A stretch of DNA of 64,000 bases from Flammula alnicola (GCA_015499995.1 JADNRV010000107.1:1-64000); one strand, 5' to 3'; positions 48,701-60,500 are shown, numbered from the stretch's first letter. The notes: generated by a model not told the origin, from the letters alone. Program-made: numbers and translations.

Positions 48701-49140
48701 TATCTGGCGGATGGATCGGTATCGTTTGGGTCTGGGTAAGACAAACCCCACTCTTCTTTATTGACAAACTGCTAATAGATTGCGTCTAGAACATCGTCTG
48801 GTTCATCCCTCTGGACTGGATTAAATTCGCCATGAGGGCCACCGTCATCAAAGCCCTGAGGAAACGCTCAATCGCCAAGGCCCATGCCGAGGTTGGCCTC
48901 GTGCGCCACCCATCCCGCGCGCAATCCATTAACGAGTCGCTCTACTCGAACCGGACGACCTTCATCCGACGCACGGCCCGCAGGATTGGATTCAAAACCA
49001 AGGTGTCGATGCGTCCCGAGGAGTTGCAACGGTTTAGCAGTATCCAGGCCGCGCGCACTGGTCAGACTCTGGCCAGGCATCCCAGTCGGACCGCTCAGGC
49101 TCCCGCGAGTGGGGTTGGTGGTGTCAGCAAATCAGGGTAG
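45779..49140 (+). CDS. PMA1: plasma-membrane H+-ATPase (P3A type, PMA1)
   Basis: The model is 1,011 aa in seven exons: 45779-45932, 45988-46010, 46064-46249, 46301-46713, 46772-48355, 48411-48735 and 48790-49140. One exon is only 23 nt. The protein pumps protons out of the cell using ATP and sets the membrane potential. Visible P-type motifs: actuator loop TGES in [10 protein letters not shown], phosphorylation site CSDKTGTLT, nucleotide-binding [29 protein letters not shown] and hinge [13 protein letters not shown]. The M4 PIAMPTVLS and a cluster of helices from about residue 650 on fit the family. The tail has basic RR-rich repeats and Ser/Thr sites, as in the autoinhibitory domain of fungal pumps. 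It is intact and of the usual length. Confidence 0.97.
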
Positions 49141-49756
49141 GCGGCGTTAGAGACACGCCCCTATCTCGCTCTCTCATGTTCTGGGTGCTGCCGTTGGCTT
49201 TTGGGCATCTCCTGCTTCTGGATGTTATGTATAACTGATCGATCTGTATGTTCTCGTGGTTGTCAGTACGTACGCCGAGGAATGGGGCAGCAGAAGGATG
49301 GAGGTTTAACTTACCCGACGACATGCGTATATCTTTAAAACTTCCTTTGATTTTTACTCTAATTGACCTTCATCGATACAATTTTTCTATCGCTTTATCT
49401 TATGTTTTCATTTCATGTAATAATGCACTTTGCCATGGGCCATTTACACATTCGTTTAGACCAAGTAGCTATTACTATAGAGCTAACAAAGCATTGTTAC
49501 TTGATATACCTTCACTAGAGTTTAAGAATACTCGAGTATGTAGGAATCACATGGAGTTCAGCATTATCACGACAATCGGCAGCGTCGAAAGTTAAAACAG
49601 ATACTAGATACTCACGAAATTAGCGATGAATTGGAGCCGCTTGATAGAAGATATAATCTTAATGGTGAACGCAATACGTGGTGCAGTAATAGTGGTTGGT
49701 ATCTAGACATCTAGCATACAATACAGGACGACCGTCGCCGTACCATCCTTAAGTAC
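49141..49756. other. intergenic, convergent gene ends
   Basis: Lies between the 3' ends of the H+-ATPase gene (plus) and the broken kinase gene (minus). No gene or repeat seen. Confidence 0.4.
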
Positions 49757-51535
49757 TTAAGTTATCGTGGGACATCTATCAATCGAATGGCTAATAGGTA
49801 CCCTCTTTCTCATTGCTAGCAGTGGAGGTACGGGACCTTCACGTCTGGACATCCATTCCCAGTCACTTGGATATGGAAACGAATCAACTAGGAGTCTCCT
49901 TATCACAAATATCAATGACTTACATGCCTGCAAAGACTGGATCGGCTTTCATTTGTTTGACGGACGGTCTCGAATAAGGATCCTTCTCCAACATCTACAA
50001 CAGGGCATTGCGTTCCAATATTAGTAGTTAAAAGTACGCGTAGGCTATTTACCTTCACAAGGAAATCCAAGTCGGTCATGGATATGGGTTGTAGATGAAC
50101 GTCTTTCCGTCCCAGATCGAGGAAAACCTCTGGTTCAGAAGTGCCTGACTTGAGCGATCCATATCGCAATGGGACCTGGCGATACCCTTAATAGTCAGCC
50201 ATGCATAAAATTATTTGGAGATACTCACATATCCTGTAACCATTTCATGATACAGCATTGCCATGGAATAATAATCGGCGCCATAGCTATACAATCGGCC
50301 TTCGACAACCTCGGGAGCACCGTAATACACTGTTCCGGCAACGCCTTTAACGGTGTGCGGATTATCAATACTCGGAGTAAGAAGAGGAAATTCGTCACCA
50401 CCGACGTGCTTCTTTTCCTCCCAGACTGGGTATTCCTCCTCCATAAACGCATCCTCAACATTGTCGGCTGGAAAGACGTGAGCAACGCCGAAGTCCGCCA
50501 CAATAAGGTGACGATCCTCGCTGAACAGTATGTTTTCTGGCTTCAGGTCGCGGTGTATAATTCCAACCTTGTGAAGACCTTGAATAGCGAGGAGCTAAAG
50601 CAAAAATCGCTTCAGTCCGTGATAATGGACAGAGATAGACCTACAAGTTCGGCAAGGTAAAACTTGGCCAATGTTCGATGCAGACATCCGCCACAGAAGG
50701 ACATAAACGCATATAGGTCACCACGCTCATAGAACGGCTTAGAGAAAATTAGCAGACAGAACGAAAGGGCCAAGTTTCACATACCATGAGAATATAAAAA
50801 CTGTCCGTGTCCATGAATGTGCTCAACAGCTTGGGGTACCAAAGTCCGCCTTGAATCCTAACCATCGCCCGAATCTCCAGATTCACGTCGTCACTGGTGT
50901 TGTCCTTCCGCAGCAGCATCTTGACGGCCATCATCTCGCCAGTTATCCCATGCTCCACCTGGTAGATGCACCCAAATGCACCAGCCCCGATCCGCTTGAC
51001 CTGGTTGAAAGACCGCGGATCGTACATGTGCTGCGCATGTACAGGGCAGGTCTCTTCTTCTGGGAGAAACAGATACGTCAATTCGCCATGCATCTCCGGT
51101 CTGAACAACGGTGTCGTGGAGTGTTGTCTGGAAGGTTGCTTCATGATCGAAGGGCCCTTCGGCATCTTCCGCTGAATACATTCAAGACGGCGCATCTCCC
51201 ACCGCCTTATCCGCCTCTCTTCCAAAACTCGCTGGATGAATGCCACTGAGACATCTAGGTTCGCCGACAAGTCTACCAAGAGAGAATTGGCATACGCGAC
51301 GATCCAGTTGATTAGGTTCCACGAGGTAAACAAAAACCATTCAAAGACATGAAGGGCGATAGCATCGGCATCAAGCACGATTCTGCCCCAGGCATAAGCG
51401 ATCCCCTCGAAAGCGTACCAGAGACCTCGAAGCGAAGCCAAGAGATAGAGAACACAGAAGCTAGCCAGATGCGCAAGGCGACCCCAAAGAGCCAAAGAAG
51501 TCGAAAGTTCGATCCTAGGCGTTGGATGCCCGAAC

Positions 51536-53625
51536 TACCGTTGGCGGCTGGGCTCAGGTCTATGTTTGGTTCGACAATGATGGTTACAAGACGGTTCTCG
51601 ACGTGATGGGGTCCTCGTTGTATTAGTATCTGTGACCTCCTCCGATAATTGAGTGTGACCTCGTAAGTAGCTGGTGAAACATATAAATGTTGCGACAATG
51701 AGCACTACATATGTCGCATCGCCGCCGCCGTGCCAAGTTTGACCTTGTTTGACCAATACTATTGTCCGAGTCATCTGATTTATATACTGTACTACCAGAG
51801 CACCAATCTATGACAGCGCCTATGAAGTTGCCTTTCTTTCACTTGCAATAGTATGTCTCTTGATCCTGCATGCCAGCGCGGCTGCCCAGTCCAAATACTG
51901 CAGAATCTTCCCCCTGCCACTTAATCCAAAGTTTTTGATAAGAGTGCGATCGATAATGAGGCCAACGAATTTCCCCAGACCACTTCTGTCAGACTCAATC
52001 GTTCTGCTCAGCCCAATAGAAATTGCGGCAGAGCATGCAGATCTTTAGGTATTCATGTAAAACTTTTGACTACTTACAAGCTGATTGGCATCCTGGTACA
52101 GCGCCCAATGCTGTAAGTTCTGTGTCTTGAATCTGGGTTCGGCGCTAATTTATACACCCATTGTGTTCACCAAAAGCCCGCCAGAATTGCGTGTAAGTTA
52201 ATCGATTCATCCAATTTTTGCTCCATACTTACTGGTATCAGGCCCATTTGGATTTCGCTGCAGCGACTCACTGGTTTTTGGGGAGCTTAGAACGTAAGTA
52301 TGCCAGTTGAAAAGTGGGTTCTCTAACTGAATACCATTCTGGAACATAGTTGCTTCTATGGCGCGAACGATGCTTGCGCCGGTTAGACAAAACAGCCTGA
52401 ATCGAGAAAGTTGCGCACGTGGACTTGATCCAGATAGAGATACTCTGCATTTTGTTGGGTATCAAAATGCTATCCATATGTTAAAGACTTACGACTCCAT
52501 TTGCGCCTTGATAAATAAGGATATAAGTGACAGTATAGCCTTAGGTATACAAGAGAGCATCAAACATACAGCGTGGAACAGTGGTAGAACTCTGAGAACT
52601 CAGAACAGCAGAGACTTGTGCCGCGACAAGAGCCAAAGACGTGAAGACGAGTGACTTAATAGCGAACATCGTGAGGAAGAGATGTTTCTGACGAGACCTC
52701 CATAACCTCCTAGCTTTTAAAGTCGCGACGACGGGAAGAATCATATCCCACTTATATCCCGAATGCTCCTGCATACCCGATGATCTATCAGACTGTAAGG
52801 TTATCGGTTGGGTCAAGTAATCATGGGAGGCACTTAGACCGCTGGATAGACGCAGAAGTGTTCACATGCAGTACCTGCGGTTGAATCGTAGCGTCTCATG
52901 AGTCATAAGCAGTGAAAAGCTTGGAACTTGGCATTAGAATGCTCATGTGGTTTCGCGGGCTCCAATGTCCTAGCCTATTGCATTCTTCAAGTTCCTGAGC
53001 GAATAGATCTCGACTTCTTTATGAGACTTGGATGTGGAGGCCAGATGACCCTAACTTCTAAGCAGTTCCAATGTCACTATTCAGGCCAAGATATCTGATA
53101 AAACTAATCGCTTGTTTGGAACTTTGACGAGCAAACTTGGAACGCACCTTGTTCAACTTAGTGGAAGCGCTGACATGCGACACCGACAAACGGCGGACAG
53201 TGGCTTCCAATCTGTCGTTGCCTTCACGTGACCTCCCATACGCGTTGCACTAGTGGAAAACGGTCTGTAACTCCTGTCGGCTGTTGATTGAATGTATACC
53301 CTTGAAATATATCACTCTTGAAATGCTTCTTTCCAGTAAGCCGAGGTCAGATCATATATAAATGTCACCACCAAAATACAATGTCGTGCATAATGGAATC
53401 GAGACTCGGAGAGGCAATGATACCATTTCATAACATAAGTATTGGAAGTCGGAAATAATGACGAACATATTAAATATAACATGACACCGGCCATACATGT
53501 ACACCTTGTCACGCTGGCGAGGCAAGAGAACCACGTAGGGAGAAGCGGTTCCAAGATACCCCTAACACCCCTCAGAAACCCGCTTCTCTTACCAAACACA
53601 GACCTGAGCCCAGCCGCCAACGGTA
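51536..53625. mobile_element. 2.09-kb TIR element, copy B of the TACCGTTGG family
   Basis: Perfect 26-bp inverted ends starting TACCGTTGGCGGCTGGGCTC, extending to about 35 bp with one mismatch. The flanks are CCGAAC on both sides (51530-51535 and 53626-53631), a 6-bp target duplication. The left 0.5 kb and right 0.85 kb match the two ends of the 14.2-kb unit. No transposase is encoded, so it is non-autonomous. A 760-bp segment (about 52396-53155) is absent from the other copy. The superfamily is unassigned. Confidence 0.94.
52541..52669 (-). CDS. possible small secreted peptide inside the transposon
   Basis: A 42-codon frame from ATG 52669. Its first 20 residues look like a cleavable signal peptide (MFAIKSLVFTSLALVAAQVS, then Ala), followed by a short Ser/Thr-rich segment with one Cys. 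An AT-rich TTTAAAAG lies about 60 bp upstream. It lies in the 760-bp part found only in copy B. It could be the first exon of a longer gene: a donor GTATAC near its end and an acceptor near 52470 would continue the frame. It may be a captured fragment or chance. Confidence 0.3.
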   Translation of the reverse strand: MFAIKSLVFTSLALVAAQVSAVLSSQSSTTVPRCMFDALLYT

Positions 53626-53993
53626 CCGAACGCCCTCGTAGCAGACCGTTGAACAGTTTGTCCGTTGATAGACAGAGGTAACCTCGTCCTCGATCCTCGA
53701 GGCTTCAACAAAATTGCTTCGCGAGGGATAATCCTATAAGTCACAGACCCATTAGACGACGGTTTAACACCTCCTGGATCATCCCGCCTAGTATCATACA
53801 CTGGTGGCCAGAAAGTTGGACCTGTTTCGTTTCGAAAGTTAGGATTCCGAGCAGCCGAGTATCGACTCAGAACTAGGTCCACGTTCTGAGGGACATACAG
53901 TCCGACCTGGATCGGCGAGGTCGCCAAATCTTCGGTAAACAGTTGCAACATGACGCCCACCAGCGATAAGAAGTATGTGATAGGGCGAGGCAT

Positions 53994-54587
53994 AGTGAAC
54001 GCCTAAGCGGTGAGTCGATTAGGGGGCGAGAAGGTTATGACATGGGTGTTTGGCGAGATCTGAACGTTTAGAACTCTGACCATGGCAAGTCTATCGGCGA
54101 GGAACAAACATTGGCAAAGTCACAAAACAGATGATCGAGATATCGAAAAAAAGTTCCAAAGCGTGACTGCCACAAATAGAACGATACTCCAGGTCAAGTC
54201 GATAAGCATCAAGTTTCTGAGAGGTTATTTCTCGGTAATGTGGTCAAAAAAACTCTTCGTGTATTAAGGTTGAAGCTTAGGGCGGAGAGCGAGGATGACA
54301 ACAAAGAAACGGTTGATTGAAAGATGATTAGTCCGATTCTACTGGAAGTTTGAACCTTTCGCAAATCAGATACCGAATTTGCTGCAGTAATGCAGAACTC
54401 ACCTTTCTGGATTCGTGGGCAAGGAACTTGCAGAACGATGGCACGTTTCCGAATCTGAAGAGTCGCGTCGTATTTCAAGGATGGGTAAGATTTGAGGCCG
54501 AGGATCGAAGGCTGGCAAGTTCATGAAATGAAGCAATGCCGACAAGATTGGGAAAGGGAGTTCAATGGCGTCCAAGTCTCTAGGAAC
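53994..54587. other. intergenic, upstream of the kinase gene
   Basis: Kinase promoter and 3' flank of the MYND gene. No clear element recognised. Confidence 0.4.
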
Positions 54588-55521
54588 CTATGATTTCATC
54601 TCGAATCGCGTAAATCTCTTGCCATTCTCGACATCTTTGATGAGGATCTCTTTCCAACTCTGCTGAATCCTCAGTGGGCTCAGATCGCGCAGCGACCCAA
54701 ACGGCACGACTTGCATGGCAAGGGGTTCACACTCCAAGGCGACCGCAGCTATCGTTCCCCTTCTCAGAGACTCGCTTTCTTCCCTCATCCTGTTAATGTG
54801 GTCGATGCTCTCCGGCCATACGCCCCCGAGTGCCCGTCCCGAATCCATGTCAATGACAGAGGCATCGTCGACGCGGAAATACTTCGCAGCTACCCCTCCA
54901 TGATCCGAACGGTAACTGACTTGGACTCGCAACATGTAGGAGCGAGAGCGCTTGATGTCTCGTGGGAGGGCAAGGGCGTGGATGGTTGCTGCCATTAGCA
55001 AGCTGTTGTGGAATTTGACCCATCTTTCAAGCATTTGGTCCAATTCAAGGAGGGTAATTCCTGGAGGTAAACCAAACTTGAAACCCTTTGCGTCTGCGTT
55101 GGCTAGCTCTTTAGCATGATCAATATTGATGTTACACCATTCCTTATGAGTCTGGTCGACATTTGAATATTAGCACAAGCCGGGAAGAAAGCATGACGAC
55201 TATGCGCCTACTTACCTTCCAGTGAGCTGCTTGACACTCGCGTGAGCAGTACCTGTTCCATGTAAACGTTAGCCCCGCTTTCAAGGGATCTTATCCGCAG
55301 ACTGACCTCGTACTTTTGCATCTAGCACAAATTTTTAATGTCGCCTCTGAAGCGCGAACGTAACAATGTGGATTGCCACATTTCTGAGCAACGGCCTTCG
55401 CGCCAGGCGTTTTCGCAATGACGTCTCGATCCTTATCGTTGGCAAATATCTCTTTCTTCTTTTTAGCGCTTGGTGGTTTTACAGTGGGTGTAGATTTATT
55501 ATCCGTGGTCGCGATTTCCAT
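54588..55521 (-). CDS. MYND-type zinc-finger protein
   Basis: The model is 271 aa in three exons: 55521-55307, 55252-55216 and 55151-54588. The introns are 54 and 64 nt. A basic N-terminus (SAKKKKEIF) precedes the MYND finger at about residues 48-92. Its metal ligands are visible in CGNPHC, CARC, YCSRECQAAHW and HKEWC. They are assembled from three exons, one only 37 nt. MYND fingers bind proline-rich partners, often in transcriptional or ubiquitin-related complexes. The C-terminal 180 residues show no catalytic motif I recognise (no SET domain). Family members of this size are common and uncharacterised in Agaricomycetes. The gene appears intact. Confidence 0.85.
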
Positions 55522-56453
55522 GGCGGAGGATGATAAGAAGTCTCGTGTTGAGGGCTGTTGAGGGACTGCGAGAGAAACAAGTTCGAGGATCGACGTTCAA
55601 GAAACGGGGCTGTTAGATTATGTCAGCTTTTGACTTACAATATCGATCAATGATCATGCTTCCATGTCTGTACACTGTCTCGTCTCTGCAGTGACGTCCC
55701 GTCCGGTGTAGCAAGTCAGTCAGAACATCCCCGCCATCTCTCGTTCAAGTGCCAATATTCAATCCGACTCATTCACAGCCGCGGCTACTTTCGTTGGGAC
55801 AGAATACTGTGGGCATGCTGTAACAACAACGTCAAGATACGAACTCAACAACGACCTATAACCTTACCTGGTGGTCATAGCTGCTGCATGGAAAAAGCGA
55901 CGGATATTATACAACAACAAGGCCGCACGATCGTTATTTGAACATGAGAAAAATTGGCGTCTTCGTCGAAAACTGCCAGCATCGTGCAACACGACGGGAG
56001 GAGGGGGCTACGAGAGTACGAATGCACTGTCCGTGTGCTTCACACATGTACACTAGCACGCGCCTGCGGCAGAAAAAAAAGTCAAAGATGTACTGAACGC
56101 GTCAAGGGCATGTCGGCCATTGTTGGGTTACATTCTATGGTAAGGGACTTTTGAGAATCGAAACAAAGTTACTAGTACTGAATTTAAATAAAGCAACCTC
56201 TTAGGCTAAATAACGAATAGACGCAAGCTGCAGACCACGCCGTCTCCGAATACCGTCTGTTTCAAATTCAGGACCGATACAAATGACCCTCGGATGGGGG
56301 GACAAGTTCCAGACTTGTTGGCCATGGGCACCTCCTTTCCTCCTATATTTCTAGCGACGCTCCGGTATGTATTCTGAGTACTGCAGCCCATCGCCCTCAT
56401 TGGGTTATACTAGGATCTATCTTCTTGGGCTACTGTCTGAACTCTCGCTTCTC
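55522..56453. other. intergenic, divergent promoters
   Basis: Lies between the MYND gene (minus) and the small membrane-protein gene (plus), so it may serve as a shared promoter. No RNA gene or repeat was recognised. Confidence 0.4.
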
Positions 56454-56951
56454 ATGGACGACCCAAAACAGGCTTTGTATCTTGGGCCTCCGGTCCTGCG
56501 TGCTGGACATCCTCCGAACGGACCACACGTCCGAGTTGTAGAGAGCCACATGAACATGCCTATAGGTATGAACTCTGCTTCCAACACGGAATCTTTGTGC
56601 GCCGCTCAATCCTTTTCTTTTTCAGTTATCACTTTAATTCTGAGCGTCATCTTGTTCATCCTACTCCTTTGGTTCTTCCTATCGCCCTCCTTTTTGAGGA
56701 AAGATCGATCGACCTCCTCGCTGCCCCAGCCCATCGATCTCGAGGACCTCTATTTCGTCGACGAAAACGTAAAACATTATAACCAGCGTCCCCGCAACGC
56801 CCTCGTGTGCGACCCAGACCAACTTGATGATACCCTCTCTCCTCCGCCAGCGTATGCCTCTCGCCCAAACTCTTCTGCACAAGAATCCCTACCCTTCTTC
56901 CACAAATCTTCAACCGCCGATCCTAGGTCCAAAAGCCGTACCGCTTCCTAA
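56454..56951 (+). CDS. small single-pass membrane protein
   Basis: The model is 145 aa in two exons, 56454-56565 and 56626-56951. The 60-nt intron has no stop and reads through in frame. About 37 residues precede one strong membrane helix (VITLILSVILFILLLWFFL). An acidic segment (DLEDLYFVDENV) follows, then a Pro/Ser-rich tail with a PPAY motif, a possible WW-domain binding site (as in ubiquitin-ligase adaptors; inference). The frame is open upstream of the chosen ATG. The stop at 56949-56951 is followed by a long open continuation in the same frame; see the next entry. Family unknown. Confidence 0.65.
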   Translation: MDDPKQALYLGPPVLRAGHPPNGPHVRVVESHMNMPIGMNSASNTESLCAAQSFSFSVITLILSVILFILLLWFFLSPSFLRKDRSTSSLPQPIDLEDLYFVDENVKHYNQRPRNALVCDPDQLDDTLSPPPAYASRPNSSAQESLPFFHKSSTADPRSKSRTAS

Positions 56952-57317
56952 CCCTCTCGAAGATTTTTAAACGGAGTACCTCCACACCCGTTCGCATCTC
57001 GAACCCCATCCCACAGCCGGAAGGCCCCTTCCTGGGCCTCCAGTCTTAACGGAGTCGGAAGAGAAAAATCTGGTCGCAACAACCACCGTCATTCGCCTTG
57101 CCCCTCATCTCGATCCGTCTCTGATGGCATCCTTCGTCCTCCAGCCGTCTTTCTACCACCGGCCTCTCAAGCATTTGTGTATAACCGGGACTCCGCCTCC
57201 GCCTCCGAACGCAACTCGCGTTCCTTTTCTGTCAGGAGGTTTTCCATGCCCTTTGCGCATTCCGCACACAAGCCGGACATATCTGTCACCTCCTCCAAAA
57301 TCGGTCTTGCTTTCTGA
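56952..57317 (+). other. in-frame 121-codon continuation after the stop
   Basis: After TAA at 56949-56951 the same frame stays open for 121 codons to TGA at 57315-57317. Its composition matches the preceding tail: Ser, Pro and Arg-rich with no hydrophobic segment (for example PSHSRKAPSWASSLNG and SFSVRRFSMPFAHSAH). Possible explanations are a recent nonsense mutation, an intron that removes the stop (donor GTATGC near 56851, acceptor near 56962, joining in frame), or readthrough. Confidence 0.5.
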
Positions 57318-57554
57318 ACATCTCGCCTAATACAGCCTAATACTCGTTTAATAATCATGGTTTCATTTCACGTTATAGCTACACCCCTTGATTTGTAGAG
57401 ACTTGAGTGGTGATAATAATTCCTTCGTATCATCCCGCCTGATTAACATGATGACCCCAAAGTAATTTAAAAAAATTCCGATCGATATCGCGTTCTAGAA
57501 GAGACACGAAGAACGAATTCTACGATTCTAAAAGAAAGCATTGTCCAGGGAGAT
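57318..57554. other. short convergent intergenic region
   Basis: Holds the 3' ends of the small membrane-protein gene and the ABC transporter gene. Nothing else recognised. Confidence 0.4.
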
Positions 57555-60500
57555 CTAGTTCTTCTTGCGCCTGAAGGAGGGAAGGAAGCTGCCTTTATGG
57601 ATACGGAAAAGATATGTGAAAGTGAAAACGAGGAAGACCTTGAAAATTTTGAGTTAGATTGGGAATGTAAGGGGCAAGCAAGACTGCCAATCGTACATTG
57701 AAAAAGATGAACGCCACCAGGATACCGATGTTGCGCCAGTGGTGATGATAGAAAATATTGAAGGCGTGCTCCAGGAATTGATCCGTCGTGCGAACGCTGC
57801 AGAACTCGCATGCAGTGGATGCGGCAGGGTTCGTTAAATAGCCACCGGCGAATGACATGTACGGAGCCATGTATTGTTCACAGGTCATACCGGAAGGTGG
57901 GTTGATGGTGACGAATTCTACTGCAGAGCAGTTGATCTGTTGGCGACCGACAGCTTGACCAAGCAACCCCTCAATAAGGTAGGTGTAAGGCGACAGACGG
58001 TACATCCATTTCCACCAGCCGAGTTGACGGAAAGGCTGGACAACACCGTTGCTGAAGGAGCAGGTCGGGTTAGCTCTCGGACAGTTTTTGGGGAAGTTAT
58101 GACTTACAAAGTGATCACGAATGAGAACAAGAACGAGAATAAAACAGCGGCGATCTCTGCATTAGGCGCCATAGCCGCAACGGCCTATTAGATAGAAGTC
58201 AGACCATGGATCCTCCGGAAGAGACGAAAGATGATGCTCACTTGACCAAAGGTAGTATAATAGGTGGGGAAGATGATCACGATCATGAGGAATGTGTAAC
58301 CGGCTCTGGAGGTTTCGAATCCAACGGTCCAGTACCAGGAGAAGAAAAGGATCATAGATCCAAAGACGTTCCAGGGCAACTCAATGAGGATCTGCGATGC
58401 CACCAGCGCGGACCAACTATACATGCGACTGGGACGTTCACGGATTTCATAGATGGTCCGCATGTTGATGAATGGGACCTGGAGTTGATTTGACAAGGGG
58501 ACACTGAAGAACGGCTGCGTTTAGCAGTTATTTGACTCTCGCAAGCATATAATTTACCTCAGGATAGTCGCCATGAAAGTTGCCTGGAAGGCTATAAGCA
58601 AAATCGGCAGGATCTAAACAATCATGGACGTACGAAAAGCTTGTTCTGAGTTCCTTGCTGACTATCCTTGCCTTGAAGAACGTGAAACCAATGAACAAGC
58701 CACCGATGGCGTTTAGCATTAATTTGGCCATGAGATAGTTAGGGTCTCTCCAATGTGCGTCGGCGTCGCGCTTCAGAAGTTCACATGTCTGGTAGAGCCA
58801 TGACGTGGCAAATTCCGAGTGGATTTCAGTTGTGACTGCGGGTCGATTCCTTCCTTGGTGAGAATATCGTCCAGTTCTTGTCGCACTTGCTTCGAGTCAG
58901 GCGACACCTGCCATATATCGTACCAGTTCTGTGCGCTGGTTGCGGTGGCACCAGCCCCGATGACATCGAGCATGTATTCGGCGCTGCGAAAATGATGAGG
59001 ATGAATGCTGGTCGTCCAGAGACATGAGATACAAGACTTACGGGTTCTCGTGAGGAAGACACGCTCGAGCACCGTTCCTCTCGAAATAGGCGATCAGGAG
59101 GTCGAGTTATGGCCAATATCGCCGAAGTAAACAGTCTGTCCTCCCTTGCGGAGAAGGAGGATTCGATCGAATACCTGTATTAAATGTGCATCAATAACTA
59201 TCTTCATGTCTTGGCGAACGAACGGACCTGGAAAAGTTCAGCAGAAGGCTAAAGAGAGTGTGTATGTCAATATATTCGCTTCAAGTCAGATCGCTCTCCC
59301 CGCATACCTGGTGGATCCTGAAGATAAATGTATCAGCGAGATCCGACTCTGACTATACAAAGTGAACACGTACGTGCACAGAATAGCTTGACCGTTGTCA
59401 GCGAGTGTTCGCAGGAATGACATGATGGCCCAGGAGCTCTGAGAGTCAAGTCCAGAAGTCGGTTCATCCAAGAATAAGAGAAGCTTGGGCTGCATAAAAG
59501 ACTCAGTGGGTTATCCTCGGCTGAAATCGGAAGGACAAACTTTGGCGGCCAGTTCGACCGCAATGGTTGTACGTTTCTTGTGCTCGATGCTCAAAGATCC
59601 AACAGATGCATCAGCATAAGCCTCCAACCCACACATCTCTAGGCATTTCTCCACGCTAAAACAAACGACATTAACGGACGATGTAAATTAAAGGGGAAGG
59701 ACGTACTATGCCTCCTTTTCGGCAAGAGGCACCGATGGGGGCTGACGAAGCTTTGCGGAGAACAAGAGCGCTTCGCGAACAGTGGAGAAAGGTACATGAG
59801 TATCCATTTGTTGACAGTAACCCCTGTATAATATGTAAGTGAAGAAGGGAAATCGTCGAAGATTTATGACCACGTACGATTGCGATTGGAAATCGGCTGG
59901 CAAAGGCTGGCCATTAACAAATCGATCACCAGTAATCACGCCAGTGTCGGTCCTCATAGCAAGAACGTTTAAAAGCGTCGTTTTACCTGCTCCGGACTCT
60001 CCCATCAGTGCGGTGAGTTTTCCAGGGGCGACATAGCCAGAGACGTCAGAGAGCAACTGCCGGTCCTCTTTACCAGGGATAGGTACCGTGTAGTTGACGT
60101 TTTGCCAGGAAAAAATATCGGTCATGCGAGGAACCGAAGATATCGAAGCATCTGCTAATTTGGAACTTTTTTCCTCGAGGACCTTTTCATTGCCGACATC
60201 ATTCTCCTCGTCGTTGGCGGCAGATTTCGAAGTCCTCGGCTGAGGGCCGCGCTTAAAGAGGGTGATCTGGGTATCAGCAGACATAGACGTGTTCATTTCC
60301 GTGAAAACCAAGAGCGCCGTGATGAAGGCTACGCCAAAGACGACGACGATACCGAAATTCTATGCACAGGGTTTAGTGAGGGAAAGGGAAGTGGTCCAAG
60401 AGAAAGTTAAAATACCATCCAGGTATTTGACCAATCAAATCCGAATGACAACTTCACAAAGCGGCTGCCGTCGACGAAAGGCTGACCGGGTACAGATCCC

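Larger units (their letters stand above)
49757..53993 (-). pseudogene. membrane-anchored Ser/Thr protein kinase gene broken by a transposon
   Basis: Exons on the minus strand: 53993-53632 (interrupted), 51535-50785, 50737-50645, 50594-50229, 50175-50053, 49994-49924, and a last one ending at 49757. The 2.09-kb element at 51536-53625 splits the first large exon; without it and one TSD copy the frame is continuous. The N-terminus is hydrophobic. About 120 residues follow before further hydrophobic stretches (LASFCVLYLLASLRGLWYAF, HVFEWFLFTSWNLINWIVAY). The kinase domain then follows: IGAGAFGCIYQV, AVKMLLRK, HRDLKPENILF, VADFGVAHV, YYGAPEVV, with a long insert in the activation segment. The last junction is also faulty: the 36-nt candidate intron leads to an immediate stop, whereas one base of shift would keep a kinase-like tail (WEWMSRREGPVPP). 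The kinase substrate is unknown. Confidence 0.85.

Noticed and set aside
59082..59134. A 53-nt intron removing the first frame break of the ABC transporter
   Set aside because: GT..AG ends and phases fit, but it would delete a conserved VYFGDIG segment, and the later breaks have no intron solution. Single missing bases explain all three sites better.
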